Positions 25,504 to 37,183 of a DNA stretch of 64,000 nucleotides are shown here, in pieces; the first letter of the stretch is position 1; each line of letters begins with the position of its first letter. The notes below the pieces were generated by a model. It saw only the letters and a list, made by a program, of their open reading frames with translations. It was not told the origin of the DNA and ran no database searches. The position numbers and the translations under genes are program-made. The DNA is from Flaccisagitta enflata (taxonomy: Eukaryota > Chaetognatha > Sagittoidea > Aphragmophora), in assembly GCA_965153355.1 (NCBI GenBank), contig OZ231127.1, positions 32,364,001-32,428,000 on the forward strand. The letters are read 5' to 3'.

Positions 25504-25660
25504 TGTTTGTGTTTGTGTTTGAGTGCGAGTGTGTTTGTGTCTGCATGTGTGTGCGTGTGTGTGTGTGTGCGTGTGTGTTTGTGTTTGAGTGCGAGTGTGT
25601 TTGTGTCTGCATGTGTGTGTGTGCTTTTTGTGTTTTTAAGTGTGAGTGCGTTTGTGTATG

Positions 25661-25748
<88 letters not shown>

Positions 25749-25798
25749 GTGTGTTTGTGTTGTGTGTTTGTGTTTGAGTGTGAGTGTGTTTGTGAATG

Positions 25799-25876
<78 letters not shown>

Positions 25877-25881
25877 TGTTA

Positions 25882-25971
<90 letters not shown>

Positions 25972-26587
25972 AGGGGATTCGAACACACGCAGAAATGTCC
26001 CTACCTAAAGGATTCCCATTCAGCCGAACTCGAAGCAGAACGTCGTTGAAGTTCAACGCTGTGGCCAAATCGACGCTTCCTTCGGCCTCGATCTCGTTAC
26101 CCATCAAATTCAGTTCGCGCAAAGTTTGATCTTGACGCAAGAAATTCGCGACGACGGAAGCGCCTTCGTTACCGATGCGGTTGAACCTCAAGTCGAGCGT
26201 GACGATGCCCGAGTGCGTCGTCAACGCTTTGAAAAGCGGCGCCACGTCAGCGTCTTCTATCTTCACTTCCGCCGGGCAAAATCTCGGATCGTCGCCGCTC
26301 AGATCTAGCAGACTCAAAACGCGCGTTTCGTCGGAATTGTCGTCGGGGTCAGGTTTGAGCAGGCATCGATCCGCGTGAAAGTCGAGTTTGTCGGCTTCCG
26401 CTTCCGCTCGTTTTTCTAAGATCAGTCGAATTCTTTGATTGGGCGGCGATTCACCGCAAAACTCGAGATAACTTCGCAGCAACGGACCGAATAGTTTGTA
26501 CTTTTGAAGGTCGTCTCGTCTGAATCTCAGTCTTTCTTCTTTTTTATCGCCGTCGTGAATGTGACAATACGCGCCGCGAGAATCCAT
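24460..26587 (-). CDS. LRRC34: LRRC34-like leucine-rich-repeat protein, two exons
   Basis: Exon 1 is 26587-26005 and exon 2 is 25292-24460. The donor (TTTAG then GTAGGG) and acceptor (TTCTTCTTTAG) join in phase through a split Gly codon, giving about 471 aa, close to the ~420-460 aa of animal LRRC34. After a charged N-terminus (about 95 aa) come ribonuclease-inhibitor-type repeats of 28-29 residues, such as LDLRFNRIGNEGA, LNLMGNEIEAEG, LDLSCNEIDDRG, LELSTNRVRDDGA and LGLAHNRIGSAG. The C-terminus ILLWGN, then DVDLEAYVSDG, then NVDYYWTPYFGE matches what I remember as the LRRC34 family ending. LRRC34 is reported as nucleolar in vertebrate germ and pluripotent cells; the role here is inferred by similarity only. 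The start ATG opens MDSRGAYCHIHDGD. The coding sequence is GC-richer than its surroundings. Another RI-type LRR protein is the main alternative. Confidence 0.82.
25293..26004 (-). repeat. Intron of the LRRC34-like gene, mostly (CA)n
   Basis: About 520 of 712 bp (25447-25968) is (TG)n on the plus strand with TTTG and GAGTGCGAG interruptions that repeat as larger blocks. The exon 1 frame runs on into the intron as poly-His-Thr, which should not be translated. Next to the donor is TTCGAATCCC (minus strand, about 25982-25973), which resembles a tRNA B box but has no A box partner. Confidence 0.85.
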
Positions 26588-27284
26588 CTTTTTTTATTAT
26601 TGAGAAGACGGTTTGACAAACTGATTCCACTGCACGCTCTAGGTTTTTTCTGTCCAGTCTGTTTATACTTCTCGTAAAGTCATGTCAACACATTACTACT
26701 CGGGTATGATTCTTTACCAATGTCGCGAACTAACTAAAGGTCGTTTCATCAGCGAAAACAGAAAATGAATCACTCTTATAATGTCTATTGTTAATTATTT
26801 TGATATCTTATCTTTTGATATCTTATCTTTTGATATCTTTGCACGCTACAATCATCATTAATCACGATGGTGGCATGATAAATTGAGGTGACAGTCATCA
26901 ATAAAAAAAAATCATGCCCCTTTTTTTTTTTTTTTTCCTTTTTTTCTTTTTTTCTTTTTTCTTTTTTTTTTTTTTTTTTTGCACTTCAGAATTACAGACT
27001 TGAAATAAATTAACAAAAAAAAAGTTTTAGGTATGTGTAACAGAACAAGGATTTCAGATAGCTATCAGTCCAATCTATGACCTAGTTATTTGATGATTTA
27101 TTTGATGGCTGTTTGTCTATATGCATACCTAAATCCCTTGGTCTATCCAGTCTATCATATCGCTGGTCTATCCTATCTTCTTACATTGTTCATTTTCTGG
27201 ACTCAACCAATTGCCAGTCCATTGTGCCAGTTCTTGGCTCACTTTGGTGACTATGGAAACTTTGAACACTTAGGAGACTTTAAA
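26588..27284. other. Upstream region of the LRRC34-like gene, no further gene seen
   Basis: This region is 5' of the minus-strand gene and includes GATATCTTATCTTTT repeated three times (26810-26840) and poly-T/C runs at 26920-26985. A promoter is expected here, but no TATA box is well placed. Confidence 0.4.
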
Positions 27285-27449
27285 AACAAGGCCGGATACA
27301 CGGCCAATACCAGTTGCGGACGGGTGGGCAGGGGCGGAAATGCACATTTTCACACTTTTCGACTCGTGTTCACGGACGGACGGACGAACCGACGGACGGA
27401 CCGACGGACGGACAAAGGCTCAAATAGAGTTGCGTGTCCGCAACTTAAA
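27285..27449 (+). mobile_element. Family A element, TTGC subtype, intact
   Basis: CAAGGCCGGATACACGGCC, then the motif TTGCGGAC (27314-27321), GGGTGGGCAGGGGCGG, a (GGAC)n block and CAAATAG, then the hairpin AGTTGCGTGTCCGCAACT (27428-27445). The right arm GTCCGCAA (27436-27443) is the exact reverse complement of the head motif. TTAAAAA occurs just before the head and just after the hairpin and may be a target-site duplication. Confidence 0.8.
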
Positions 27450-27754
27450 ACTCACTTGAAGAAGCCTAGAATTAGCGCATTGAGTTAGGATTGATGTATG
27501 GCCTAGAACGCACCCTTACCCCGAGGGCCAGAGTTGGGATTAAATAGGCTTAGTACTCAGTAAACACCCGTTTGCCAAACACCGCACTGAGGGCGTAATA
27601 TGCAGGATTACACGAATAAACAATGAATTTTTTATTTCAATTTTTGACTGATAGACCAACAGATAGGCCTTTTACAAAGTGAACCACACCAGTTTCAAAC
27701 AATGGTTCAACATATGTACATTGACCAGAAAGTAACGCTTTCCTATTTATGAAA

Positions 27755-28145
27755 AGTGGAACAATATCCCTCACTATACCTAAACTGAAATAAATGGAAG
27801 AGGGCCTTGTGAACCCTCACTGACTAGTTAATACGCGCACCACTCCTAGTTTTCCGTAAAACAGAATCTGAAAAACAATCCTTCTCGATCTAACCCAAAA
27901 GCAAACTGCTTACCAAAAGATGTTAGGGCAATAATTGTTACCTTTATTACCAAAATTCAACAAATCATCCGAGGGTAACATTGTTAAGAAACCATACCCT
28001 TAGAGGATAGAATCGAGGTCAAGCTTAATGCGACCGCCGGACATTCCAATCCAAGGTACTGAGTAGTATGAAAAGTGGAACAATATCCCTCACTACGCCC
28101 AAACTGAAATAAATGGAAGAGGGCCTTGTGAACCCTCACTGTCAG
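27755..28145 (-). repeat. Family D direct repeat pair
   Basis: GGAACAATATCCCTCACTA, then ACTGAAATAAATGGAAGAGG and GCCTTGTGAACCCTCACTG, occurs at about 27755-27828 and again at 28068-28142, 313 bp apart. A reversed copy lies at 63690-63810, and part of it at 63005-63030. In the first copy and at 63690 the similarity extends through CACTGACTAGTTA and CACTCCTAGTTTTCC. No coding content. Confidence 0.75.
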
Positions 28146-28395
28146 TACTAAAAGAAAAAAAAATCCTTTGCCAACTTTTGCCGTGGAAAAAAATAGAATC
28201 TGCTTGTAGCTAAGGTGATAACGATTCTAAGTTTCAAATTTGAAGTTACACTTTTGTAGTTATTCCAGATGGAAAAAAATAACAATATCTGGTCATCTGT
28301 TGCTGGAAACCAGTCATCGATCATCGCATCTTTCATTGATAATTTTCCCTTTGAAAACGGGACCAAAACACCAGGTAATCTGAGTTGAGATTAAA

Positions 28396-28740
28396 CCCCC
28401 GGGGTTGCTTGGGGTTGCTTGGGGTTGCTCGGGGTTGCTCGGGGTTTGGCCCCGAGCAAACCCCGAGCAAACCCCGAGCAAACCCCAAGCAACCCCGAGC
28501 AAACCCCGAGCCTAGAATTGCTCGGGGTTGCCCGGGTTTGCTCGGGGTTTGCTTGGGGTTTACTTGGGGTTCAGTCCCGAGCAACCCCGAGCAACCCCGA
28601 GCAAACCCCAAGCCTAGAATTGCTCAGGGTTCCTCGGGGTTGCTCGGGGTTTGCTCGGGATTTGCTCGGGGTTTACTTGGGAGCAACCCCGAGCAACCCC
28701 GAGCAACCCCGAGCAACCCCGGGGGTTGCTTGGGGTTTAA
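28396..28740. repeat. G4-rich minisatellite arranged as back-to-back inverted blocks
   Basis: Units of 10-11 bp, GGGGTTGCTC or GGGGTTTGCTC, alternate with blocks of the reverse complement (GAGCAACCCC). Three orientation switches occur (near 28450, 28570 and 28680), with GCCTAGAATTGCTC as a spacer twice. Each switch can form a long hairpin, and both strands carry repeated GGGG runs. Frames across it encode only repeated peptides. Confidence 0.9.
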
Positions 28741-28912
28741 TTTCACGTTTTTGTATTACAGATTACGTGGTGCAAAAGGCAGTATATATCAATTTAATTC
28801 ACATGAGAAATCATGTAGCACATACAAACATCAAAAATAAAGGAAAATAGTGGATAAATAGTGAATACAGGATTGAAAAGAATGATTGCATGGCTAGTGA
28901 ACGTAGGGACAC

Positions 28913-29128
28913 TTAACCGGAGTTCAGAAGTGAGCAGTGATCGACACTTTTCATGAAATTTGCGGTTCGCTTCTCAACTAGCTCTTCCCAAGTGAGTCGT
29001 TTCAGAGCATGTTGAAGGTCTGTGACAGACTCCCAATCTCTGTAGCCAAAAACTCTTCGAAACACTGAGTTATAAGCAACTCTGAGTCTACGGCGCTCGT
29101 ATAGGGGCAGGAGAGACAGCAAAGACAC
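28913..29128 (-). pseudogene. 3' fragment of a non-LTR retrotransposon reverse transcriptase
   Basis: The peptide contains LRVAYNSVFRRVFGYRDWES and ends with KRLTWEELVEKRTANFM. Such RLRVAYN-x-FRR and (F/W)EEL-x-K patterns are typical of the extreme C-terminus of LINE ORF2 proteins of the CR1/L2/RTE type. The catalytic RT and endonuclease domains are absent, so this is a dead 5'-truncated insertion or captured tail. A poly-G/C run lies immediately upstream (29140-29149). Confidence 0.6.
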
Positions 29129-29219
29129 AGGAGAAGCAGCAGGGGGGGGGTTGAATGTACTTTGTTTTCATTGCACTTACTTGTTATTAAAAGGTCCGGC
29201 CTCTATGTACAGAAAGATG

Positions 29220-30879
29220 TACAGTAGATGTCGTCTAGACTTGGAAATACGGGGGAGCTCATAACCTGACTTTCAGTATAGTCAAGGAACTGATATTATG
29301 CTGGTGTAATGTACAGACCCTAAAGGGTTGACAATAGGGTATGGCATCCCCCTTTGTCTTACCTTAGGAAAAAAATATTGAGTGTAAAATCATAACTATG
29401 GCAAAATAAAAAAAGACAGTAATTTTCAAAATGATATTGTGAGCTCATTTTTCAGAGCAGCTTTATGATTTTTTAGACTATGATAGTTTGTCAAATTTGC
29501 TAGCTTGCAAAAAAATCAGATCTTGAAAAAGTTGATTTTTGCGCCCATAGCATTGATTTTTGCAAAATTTGTCCATCAAACAATCGCCGAGTTGGTTTCA
29601 GTTTCAGTTCAGACCTAACTTTGAAAATTAACTGTGAGCTCAATTTTTAGAGCAAGATCAAAATTTTTGAGATAGTAATAGCATGTCAAATTTCTGACAC
29701 AGTGAAAAAATCAGAACTCAAAAAAGTTCATTTTTGTAGCTGCAATATCATTTTTTGTAAAATCAGTTCAAGTTGGATGGTCAAATTAAAGAAACATTTA
29801 TCTAGAGATGATTTCAATGTTCATTTTTTTTAGTAGCTTCACATTTTTTTTAGGTGGTGATAGTATGACAAGTTTTTGACACAGCAAAAAAATCAGAACT
29901 CAAAAAAGTGTATTTTTGCACCGGTATCATCAATTTTTGTGAATAGACCTCCAGTAGAAAATTTAGTATTGATATCCAGTTTTGACAGATTTTACAAAAA
30001 TTGATGTAGAAGGTACAAAAATACACTTTTTTGAATTCTGATTTTTTTGCTGTGTCAGAAATTTGACCTGCTATCACCATCTAAGAAATATTGATCTTGT
30101 TCTAAAAGTTGAGCTCACAGTAAATTTTCAAAGTTAGATCTGAACTGAAACTTATTCGGCGATGACTCAATTGACAAATTTTGCAGAACTCAATGCTACG
30201 GGCGCAAAAATCAACTTTTTCAAGGTCTGATTTTTTTACCAGGTAGCAAATTTGACACACTATCATAGTCTAAAAAATCATAAAGCTGCTCTAAAAAATT
30301 AGCTCACAATATTATTTTGAAAATAACTGTCTTTTTTTATTTTGCCATAGTTAGGATCAATCACTTATTTTGCAGAATTCCAGCTTCATCTTTTTGCTTG
30401 ATTCACACTTGATCTTTTTGGCTGTTTCAGCGAAGTAGTTTTTTAAGCGCAAAATAATCCAATGAGGGAAAGGTTATGATTTTCTGTTCTACCTAAGCCT
30501 TTTTAACTTCGGTTAATGCAAAATTTAGGTAGATTTCCTTTGCTAGATTTCTTTCAGCCTCTTATTCAACTTCGTGGATAAGTCGAGTGTGGATTTGCAA
30601 AACCAGGGCGGAATTTTAACCTAGAACCTTTAACTAAACTTATCATAACAAATCTGAAGTCAAGTGAGTTAACCACTGGACCAATTTCAGCAGCTGTTTA
30701 AATGAAGCAAATTTGATTTAGTGTATTCAAGAAAATTTTCTATCAACAGAGCTGCCATACCCCATCGTCAACCCTATAGGACATAAGCATTATACACACT
30801 CAGTTTCATTTCATTCGCATGAATGGTATTTAGGGTATGAGGGCCCCCGTATTTCCAAGTCTAGACGACATCTACTGTA
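29220..30879. mobile_element. 1.66 kb foldback with 36-bp inverted ends
   Basis: TACAGTAGATGTCGTCTAGA at 29220 continues to 29255 and is mirrored at 30844-30879. Further in, long stretches are inverted copies, for example 29390-29480 against 30280-30357 and 29600-29690 against 30080-30140. The two arms can pair over most of their length around a centre near 29870-29970. The right arm has about 400 bp extra (30358-30750), the tRNA-like insertion described separately. No transposase is encoded, so it is non-autonomous. The ends TACAG and CTGTA suggest a TA target site. Confidence 0.85.
30601..30690 (-). ncRNA. tRNA-like segment of a probable SINE inside the foldback arm
   Basis: On the minus strand, TGGTCCAGTGGTTAACTC resembles an A box and AGGTTAAAATTCCGC resembles a B box about 55-60 nt later. 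The spacing fits a tRNA-derived SINE head. The 400-bp asymmetry between the foldback arms (30358-30750) would be this insertion. The cloverleaf is too degenerate for a functional tRNA. Confidence 0.4.
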
Positions 30880-31012
30880 CTAATTTAGTCACAGACATTA
30901 GAAAAATGTAAAAGACAGGTCAAATTTGTCTATTCACGCCCGTGCATTGGTTTGACGAAGCCCAGAACTCACCCATTGGCTGAACATAGGTTTGAGGAAG
31001 CCTAGAACTCAC

Positions 31013-31104
31013 CCATTGGCAATTGGCTGGACGCCGTCTCTTTGCCGGTCTCCTGAGCCTCATTGCGGTCAGACCAGACATTCCGATTTTGACCTCCGAG
31101 AGAC
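31013..31104 (-). CDS. Possible 92-nt exon
   Basis: On the minus strand, the pyrimidine-rich acceptor CTATTCTTCCTTCAAG is followed by an open frame ([20 protein letters not shown]...) to the donor ATGG then GTGAGT. The donor segment CCAATGGGTGAGTTCTAGGC is repeated 38 bp downstream. No family is recognised, and the adjacent GA/CA microsatellite serves as the upstream intron sequence. Weak. Confidence 0.2.
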
Positions 31105-31123
31105 CTTGAAGGAAGAATAGAAA

Positions 31124-31273
<150 letters not shown>

Positions 31274-31404
31274 GCACACACGGAGAGAGACACAGACAGA
31301 TAGACAGACAGACAGAGACAAAGGGAGAGGAACATAGAAAGACAGCGAAAGAGACAGCGACAACGGCTGCGACAGCGACAGAGACAGCGACAGCGACAAA
31401 CAGA

Positions 31405-31975
31405 GAGACAAAGAGACAGAAAGACAGGAAAGGAACCTTGGAAGGACAAAAAGACTGATGATAAAACAGTGATAGTTGAGAATATGGAATGGAAGAAAAA
31501 ATGAAGTACAAGAAGCAGAGAAAGTCACATTATCAAGAGAAAGGGACAGAACCAAGCGTGCGATCTTGCTGTGATACGTTTTGTCTGTTTTTATATGCGT
31601 CCTCTTATCTCTTTAAGAGAGTCTGTATGTCCGTCCGTCTGAGTGTCCGTCCGTCTGTATGTCCGTCGGTCCATCCGTCCGTCCATCCGTTCGTAGGTCG
31701 GTCCGTTACAGCGGTTCAAAAACCGCATTCCTCGGCACTTCTCCACCACTAGGATCTCGCATTTCCAATCTCATTTTGTTTTAGGCGTATTGAGAGGCTT
31801 TTTGATGGTCCTTCCCGAAAATCAAGGTCGTCCATCAGTCTCTTTATAAATCACAGTAATCACAAATGATCAGTGCAAAATTCATACGCGCAGAGACACA
31901 GTCAAGACGCATTGGGATTGTTTAATCTGCGTGTTCGCTTCCGTATAACATGACATGATTGACTTTCTTCTTTTT
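31405..31975. other. Non-coding stretch with a (GTCC)n block
   Basis: 31628-31705 is rich in GTCCGTCCGTC units and follows CTCTTTAAGAGAG, which may be a decayed hairpin-tailed element. GGTTCAAAAACCGC at 31712 echoes similar sequence after the GTCGG stretches at 5880 and 58235. No gene is seen. Confidence 0.4.
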
Positions 31976-32112
31976 AGGTGCGACAAAGCACCTCTATAAC
32001 TGACTGTGTCCGTCGGTCGGTCGGTTGGTTGGTGGGTTGGTCTGTCGGTCGGGTAACGCATTCGTTCGACGGTCCACACGTCGCACCTTATTGGCCTACT
32101 TGGCCTTGTTCA
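31976..32112 (-). mobile_element. Family A relative, GGTG subtype
   Basis: A reversed copy. The hairpin AGGTGCGACAAAGCACCT (31976-31993) is followed by GTCGGTCGG repeats and then GTCGCACC at 32080-32087, before TTGGCCTACTTGGCCTTGTT. In element orientation the head motif is GGTGCGAC and the hairpin right arm is its exact reverse complement, although the sequence differs entirely from the TCGC subtype. Confidence 0.7.
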
Positions 32113-32525
32113 CATTTCCATCGCATTCCCCTTATTTGTGGTTTTTACTCACACAGAAATGTGTAACGCAGAAATCACAGATGACCAAAAGTTAAGTATG
32201 GCAAAATTAATGAGTACAAAATGCATGCAGTGAATACCACTCACATCAATGCGATTCGCAACATATAGATCAGACTTGTTTTCTTCTCTTTAAATTTGTA
32301 TTTTCATTAATCCTTTCAAATTTGTCCCCCTCTCATCTCCCATTTTCTTCCATTTCTCCCATTTCATTCTTCCCGCTGTTTCCTGCTTGCTCCCCTTCTG
32401 GTCGAACCTCCATTTGACCTTAAGAAAGTTTTTTTTTGAGGAAGGTCAGTGCCCGCGGGACGCTTAAGACAAAAGCGAGCTGCTCCTTTAACTCTTCGGG
32501 AGTGGAGCAGAGAGATTCCCAACGC

Positions 32526-32660
<135 letters not shown>

Positions 32661-32884
32661 GAGTAAAGACAGACAGGTAGACAGACCGGCAGACAGAAAG
32701 ATCCGAGTGACAAAGGACGGGCGGTGGACGGTCATTGAGAAAGAAGGATGGGGACAGTCAGGCATGCGAGGCCAAGTAGGCCAATAGGTGCACGATGTTG
32801 TCTGACTCAAACGGAATATGACCGATCGACCAACAGGCCGACAGGAGGATGGATATGACTCCTTTAATATGAATGAATGCTCAG

Positions 32885-33028
32885 TATCGCGGACATTGTC
32901 CTAACATCTCTCACTTCGAAAAGAATTATCGGCTGTATGCAAAATCTGCGTTGCAGAATACGCTGACTATCGAGCATCCACACAGTCATAAGACCAACAT
33001 CGTGTGCGTCGGCGGTCGGCACTTACTG
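32885..33028 (+). CDS. Possible internal exon, perhaps a ciliary UPF0605/CIMIP2-type protein
   Basis: The acceptor AATGCTCAG precedes a 144-nt, phase 0-0 open frame that ends at a donor (TTACTG then GTAAAT). The 48-residue peptide starts YRGHCPNISHFEKNYRLYA and ends VCVGGRHLL. The pattern Y-x-G-H-x-P followed by a (K/T)-x-Y segment recalls repeats in FAM166/CIMIP2 microtubule inner proteins; that link is from memory and weak. The polypyrimidine tract is poor. A second candidate exon, 33725-33769 (LGNIVARNHGFLFRQ), also sits between an AG and a GT. No other exons were found. Confidence 0.3.
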
Positions 33029-33119
33029 GTAAATCGGACAGACAGACTGACAAACAGATAGACAGACTAAAATTTCTCAGATGTTCAATAACATAAAAAC
33101 TACAATAAAATTCCTTTAA

Positions 33120-33200
33120 AACAACCGTGTGCCAGACCGACTCATGGACCGAAAGACCGACCGAAAAGTGGCGTCAAGAGTCGCGAAGCACGCGACTAAA
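33120..33200 (+). mobile_element. Family A tail fragment
   Basis: (GACC)n-like sequence followed by the hairpin AGTCGCGAAGCACGCGACT (33179-33197) and AAAG. The loop GAAGCAC differs from other copies, while the stem GTCGCG/CGCGAC is kept. The head is not found. Confidence 0.55.
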
Positions 33201-33551
33201 GATGTGTGATCAATGTCAGTCGGATGTGATATTGTAATTTGAAGAATGATTTGATTTAGATAGAATTAAATCTAATCACGAAGAAACGTTCGAGTAAAAC
33301 TTAACTGATTACACTCATATAAGTCATACAATCTGAGAGGTAGACTTTCATGATGGCCCCCAGTGACACGACCGACAGTTGAACAGGCAAACGCGCGATC
33401 AATCCGAGAGGGCGAGAGAGTTAAAGTAAAAAGAAGAAAAAAGAAAAAAGAGAACGATCTTGAAACAAAATGGTGGAGATTTATGGCAATGGCTGAGCTC
33501 GTGAAAAGTTTTTGTTTCTCTCATTTGGAAGGAAGAAAGGAGAAAAAGAAA

Positions 33552-33688
<137 letters not shown>

Positions 33689-33739
33689 CTTTCTTTCGCC
33701 CCATCACACCGCCGCAATTCTCTAGTTAGGCAATATAGT

Positions 33740-35826
33740 GGCGCGAAATCACGGCTTTCTTTTTCGGCAGGTTTTCCACCGTGCCGCCCCTCACCTTCTC
33801 CCGCTCCCACCAACTGCTGGAATAGTTGTTTCCACCGCGTATACCACAACCACCACCACCAGAACCACTTTTTACACCTCTGGCCACGACATCACCAAAT
33901 CAGACTGCCTGTGCCACAATCATTATCAACACTCATGAAACCACATCCAATACCACTTCTTCCATCATCCTCATCACATCTTCCTCCACTTCCTTTACCA
34001 CTTCTTCTTCACCCGTCCTCACCTAGGCGACGATATCAGCGGGGGTAAAAAAGCTCGCTCAAAAAGATTTTTTGCAATTTGACTAAAGTGAGGGCGCTGA
34101 ATAAAACTGTGGTATTCACAAGTCTTCAGCATTACTCTTTATGATGTTTCACAAACATTTTTCTTTAAAAAAGTGGAAGAAAAAGGTAACACTTATTCTA
34201 TGACTTCTTTTTAAAACTCATCTCCACCGACATTTTCTCTAAGTCAGAGTTAACATTCCAATGTATCCATACGCGTTAAGAAAGAGAGACAGACTGGCTA
34301 AAAATAACAAATAAATGGAGGGACGGGTACACAGATGCTCTACCAGTTCATCACATTAATGAAGGTAAATCTGACTACATGCATGAGGCTTTGTAATGCA
34401 ATTAAGTATCATGGAAAAATTGTTAAGGTAAGAAGTAACACCAGTGCGTAACTCCCTACAGCATAGTAAGACAGCAATGATGACAAGAAAAATCGCACCA
34501 TAAAAATCACCTTTACATACATCTTCATCCGAGTAAGGAAGTAGATCTAGAAGGAAAAGGGACATCACTGAAAAAAAGATTGACCATAATGTATATAAAA
34601 TACTATAGATTAAAAGAAATATTAACTGTCTGCGCTGAAGTTGACCTTTATGTCCCCGGACTTTAACTCTGAATGCATGAACAGAAAATTGTATGAAACA
34701 TCATGTCAATTGATTCAATTTTAAAAATCATGGGTGCTTTAATTCTTTGTTTTCCGGTTGGAATCCAAAGCAGAACTTCAAGATCTATCCACCAGGGCCG
34801 TTGCCGAGATTGTAGACGCTAGCGTTTGGCCGTGATGATTTTATCTTACACGCAGTTGAATTTGATTTCAGAGCAAAATCTGAATTGTTGAGGTCCACGG
34901 GTTTGTCTTTTTCAAGCTCTACCTCACAATTATCCACACCACCTATACTTGCATCTCCACCACAACGCCTCTTCCGCAACGCCTGTCATCACATCTACTC
35001 TTGTTGCCGTCGCCACCACCACCACCACTGCTGATGGAGGCGCCACCATCTTGGCCGCCGCGGCATCGATAGAAATTAGGTAAATCAGTGCCATAAAGAG
35101 TTTTCCCCGAATTCTCTCTCGCAGCGCCTCATAAAAACGCATAGGAAATTGATGGCTGAGATGATCTGCCGATATATTTCTTCTCTTCTCCCTTCTTTCC
35201 TCCTTTCCCTTTCTTTTCTTTCTTTCGAAAAATCTGTCCTTTTTTTCTTCACCTGTATATTATTTTTTCTATTTTCGCTGATCTCGTGTTTCTATCCAAG
35301 TGAACATCCTACACAGCTGCAGGCGTGCTTTTTATTCTTTCCTTCCGAGTAGCATGTAATTTCTCCTTGTACCTTCCCACCTATCTGATACCATGTTCTT
35401 GTCTAATTACTAGTTTAATTCCCATTAAAACCTATCTGACTAGCTTATTCCTCTTACAATTAATTAAACCTGAGCCTTGATGCCCAAATCCTTGACAAAT
35501 CTCTGCTAAATTTCAATCTAATAGCTTTAATCCAAAATGAGCAACAAAACTCTCATTTGCATATTGCAGTTATGAGATAATTGTTCCACTGTAATGACTA
35601 TAATCTTTTAAAAAAAATTCAATTTGAGTTAACAGTCAATTTGGATAAAAATTCTAATTATGGCAAAAGAAACAAAGGACCATTTTTACAACTCAAAAAC
35701 ATGCTAACATCCCTTGTGCGTTATTCAGCCTTCTGCAACTAAGATCGGTTTTTGTGAATTGATAATTAAAGAATTTCTGGAGAGTAAAATGGTAACCGTC
35801 CTTTGCCTGACTGATACGACCTGGAT
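33740..35826. other. Two kilobases without a supported gene
   Basis: 33840-34020 is ACC/CTT-rich simple sequence. Minus-strand frames at 35142-34785 are rich in Val/Ala from GGT/GCC repeats and match nothing I know. 35320-35640 repeats the dispersed segment seen at 16830-17100 (GGCGTGCTTTTT, CTTCCGAGTAGCAT, TTTGCATATTGCAGT). Confidence 0.45.
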
Positions 35827-36118
35827 AGCGTGGTTACCTCAGTGGCCAAGTTGGTAACTAGGTTACCAGATCTGGTAACCTGGGAGGGTCCCTTAGTAAC
35901 CTGGGAAAGCATCTGGTAACTTAGTAACCTGTTTGGTAACTTATTGGAATTTTATCTGGTAACTTTGGTAACTTGGGGCAAAAATCTGGTAACTTTGGTA
36001 ACCTGGGAGAAAAATTTGGTAATTTTTTAGATGATTTGAAGAAAAAATCTAAGATTTTTACATGAATCATTCATATTGAGCGTCTTATCATTCACCATGC
36101 ATATGTCACTAAGACATA

Positions 36119-36209
<91 letters not shown>

Positions 36210-36923
36210 TCCTGTTACTCTCTGTGTCCCTCTCTTACTCTAACTCTAACAGATGGCTGCTTCCTGTTTCACCCCAAAGAATTGTAAATTGAAATTTGTC
36301 CTTATTATGGGTTTTTATATCAGTTTGAATCATGAGTATTGAGTATTGAGTGTCTATATCATTTGTTATTGCTCCTGCCCTAGCATTTGCGACTTTTGCA
36401 TTTTGCAGGGCTTGTTATTATATAAAATTACAATTCTTTAAATGCTGCAAAACAAGAACTCTAGTGAAACTTTAAAAACAAACCCAGCGCCAGACCTAAC
36501 CCTATCACCAGCTTTATCTCTACCCCAAACCCGAACTTATCACTTTCTTAATAACACTTTAAAAACAAAAGGCCGGATCTTGGCAGTAATGAATACCAAA
36601 TACAGGGATCATTGTTAAAGCATACCCGCTAATAGAGCATGACTGCCAAAAATATGAAGAACTTAGTGCCCCATCAAAGATTTCATAATATAACTTTACT
36701 ATAACACATTTTTGTGTCTAGTTCCTTGATATGTGAAGCTCATATGTACATCAGATTGATCATCCAACATGATTGCAGTAACCTAATATAGATATTAAGA
36801 TCTAGTAACTAATTTGGTAACTTGCGAAAAAAATCTGGTAACTATCTGGTAACCTGGAGAGGTTAAGCTGGTAACTTGGCCGAATTCAGTGTTGGCCACT
36901 GAGGTGGTTACCCTATTCCAAGA
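35827..36923. mobile_element. Foldback-like element rich in GGTAAC
   Basis: The inverted ends are GTGGTTACCTCAGTGGCCAA near 35830 and TTGGCCACTGAGGTGGTTAC ending near 36911. Inside each end are many TCTGGTAACTT and GGTAACCTGG phrases (35850-36030 and 36780-36880). The middle includes a (CT)n microsatellite at 36121-36205 and unique DNA, plus AAACAAAAGGCCGGATC near 36565, which resembles a family A head. Confidence 0.65.
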
Positions 36924-37183
36924 AAGTGACAATTTTGGCGCCTTAGAGGATTCAAACTCATAGGTTGGAATTACAGTGCCTGACTATAGATCTATGGTCT
37001 AAATAGGCGAGCCAAGAAGAATCATTTTATACAGCCATTAACCTCGGTCGCCAACAAGGTCCTAGCCCAAGTAGCTGCCGGTAGCTCACTAGGTATCTGA
37101 AAAAGTAGCTAAATTTCTCTCGTCATACCTTAGCACTATATGGCACCGAATAAAATGACAGTCTTATCAGGCCTAAAATAGGT

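Noticed and set aside
28396-28740. Interstitial telomere repeat
   Set aside because: The unit is GGGGTTGCTC, not TTAGGG or a known variant, and its orientation alternates.
32420-32520. Minus-strand peptide RWESLCSTPEELKEQLAF as an exon
   Set aside because: The peptide looks ordinary, but no AG separates it from the CT microsatellite and no GT donor closes it.
36924-37060. tRNA-like sequence on the minus strand with GAGTTTGAATCCTC
   Set aside because: A B box-like piece is present, but the acceptor ends do not pair and no good A box is found; too weak to call a tRNA or SINE.
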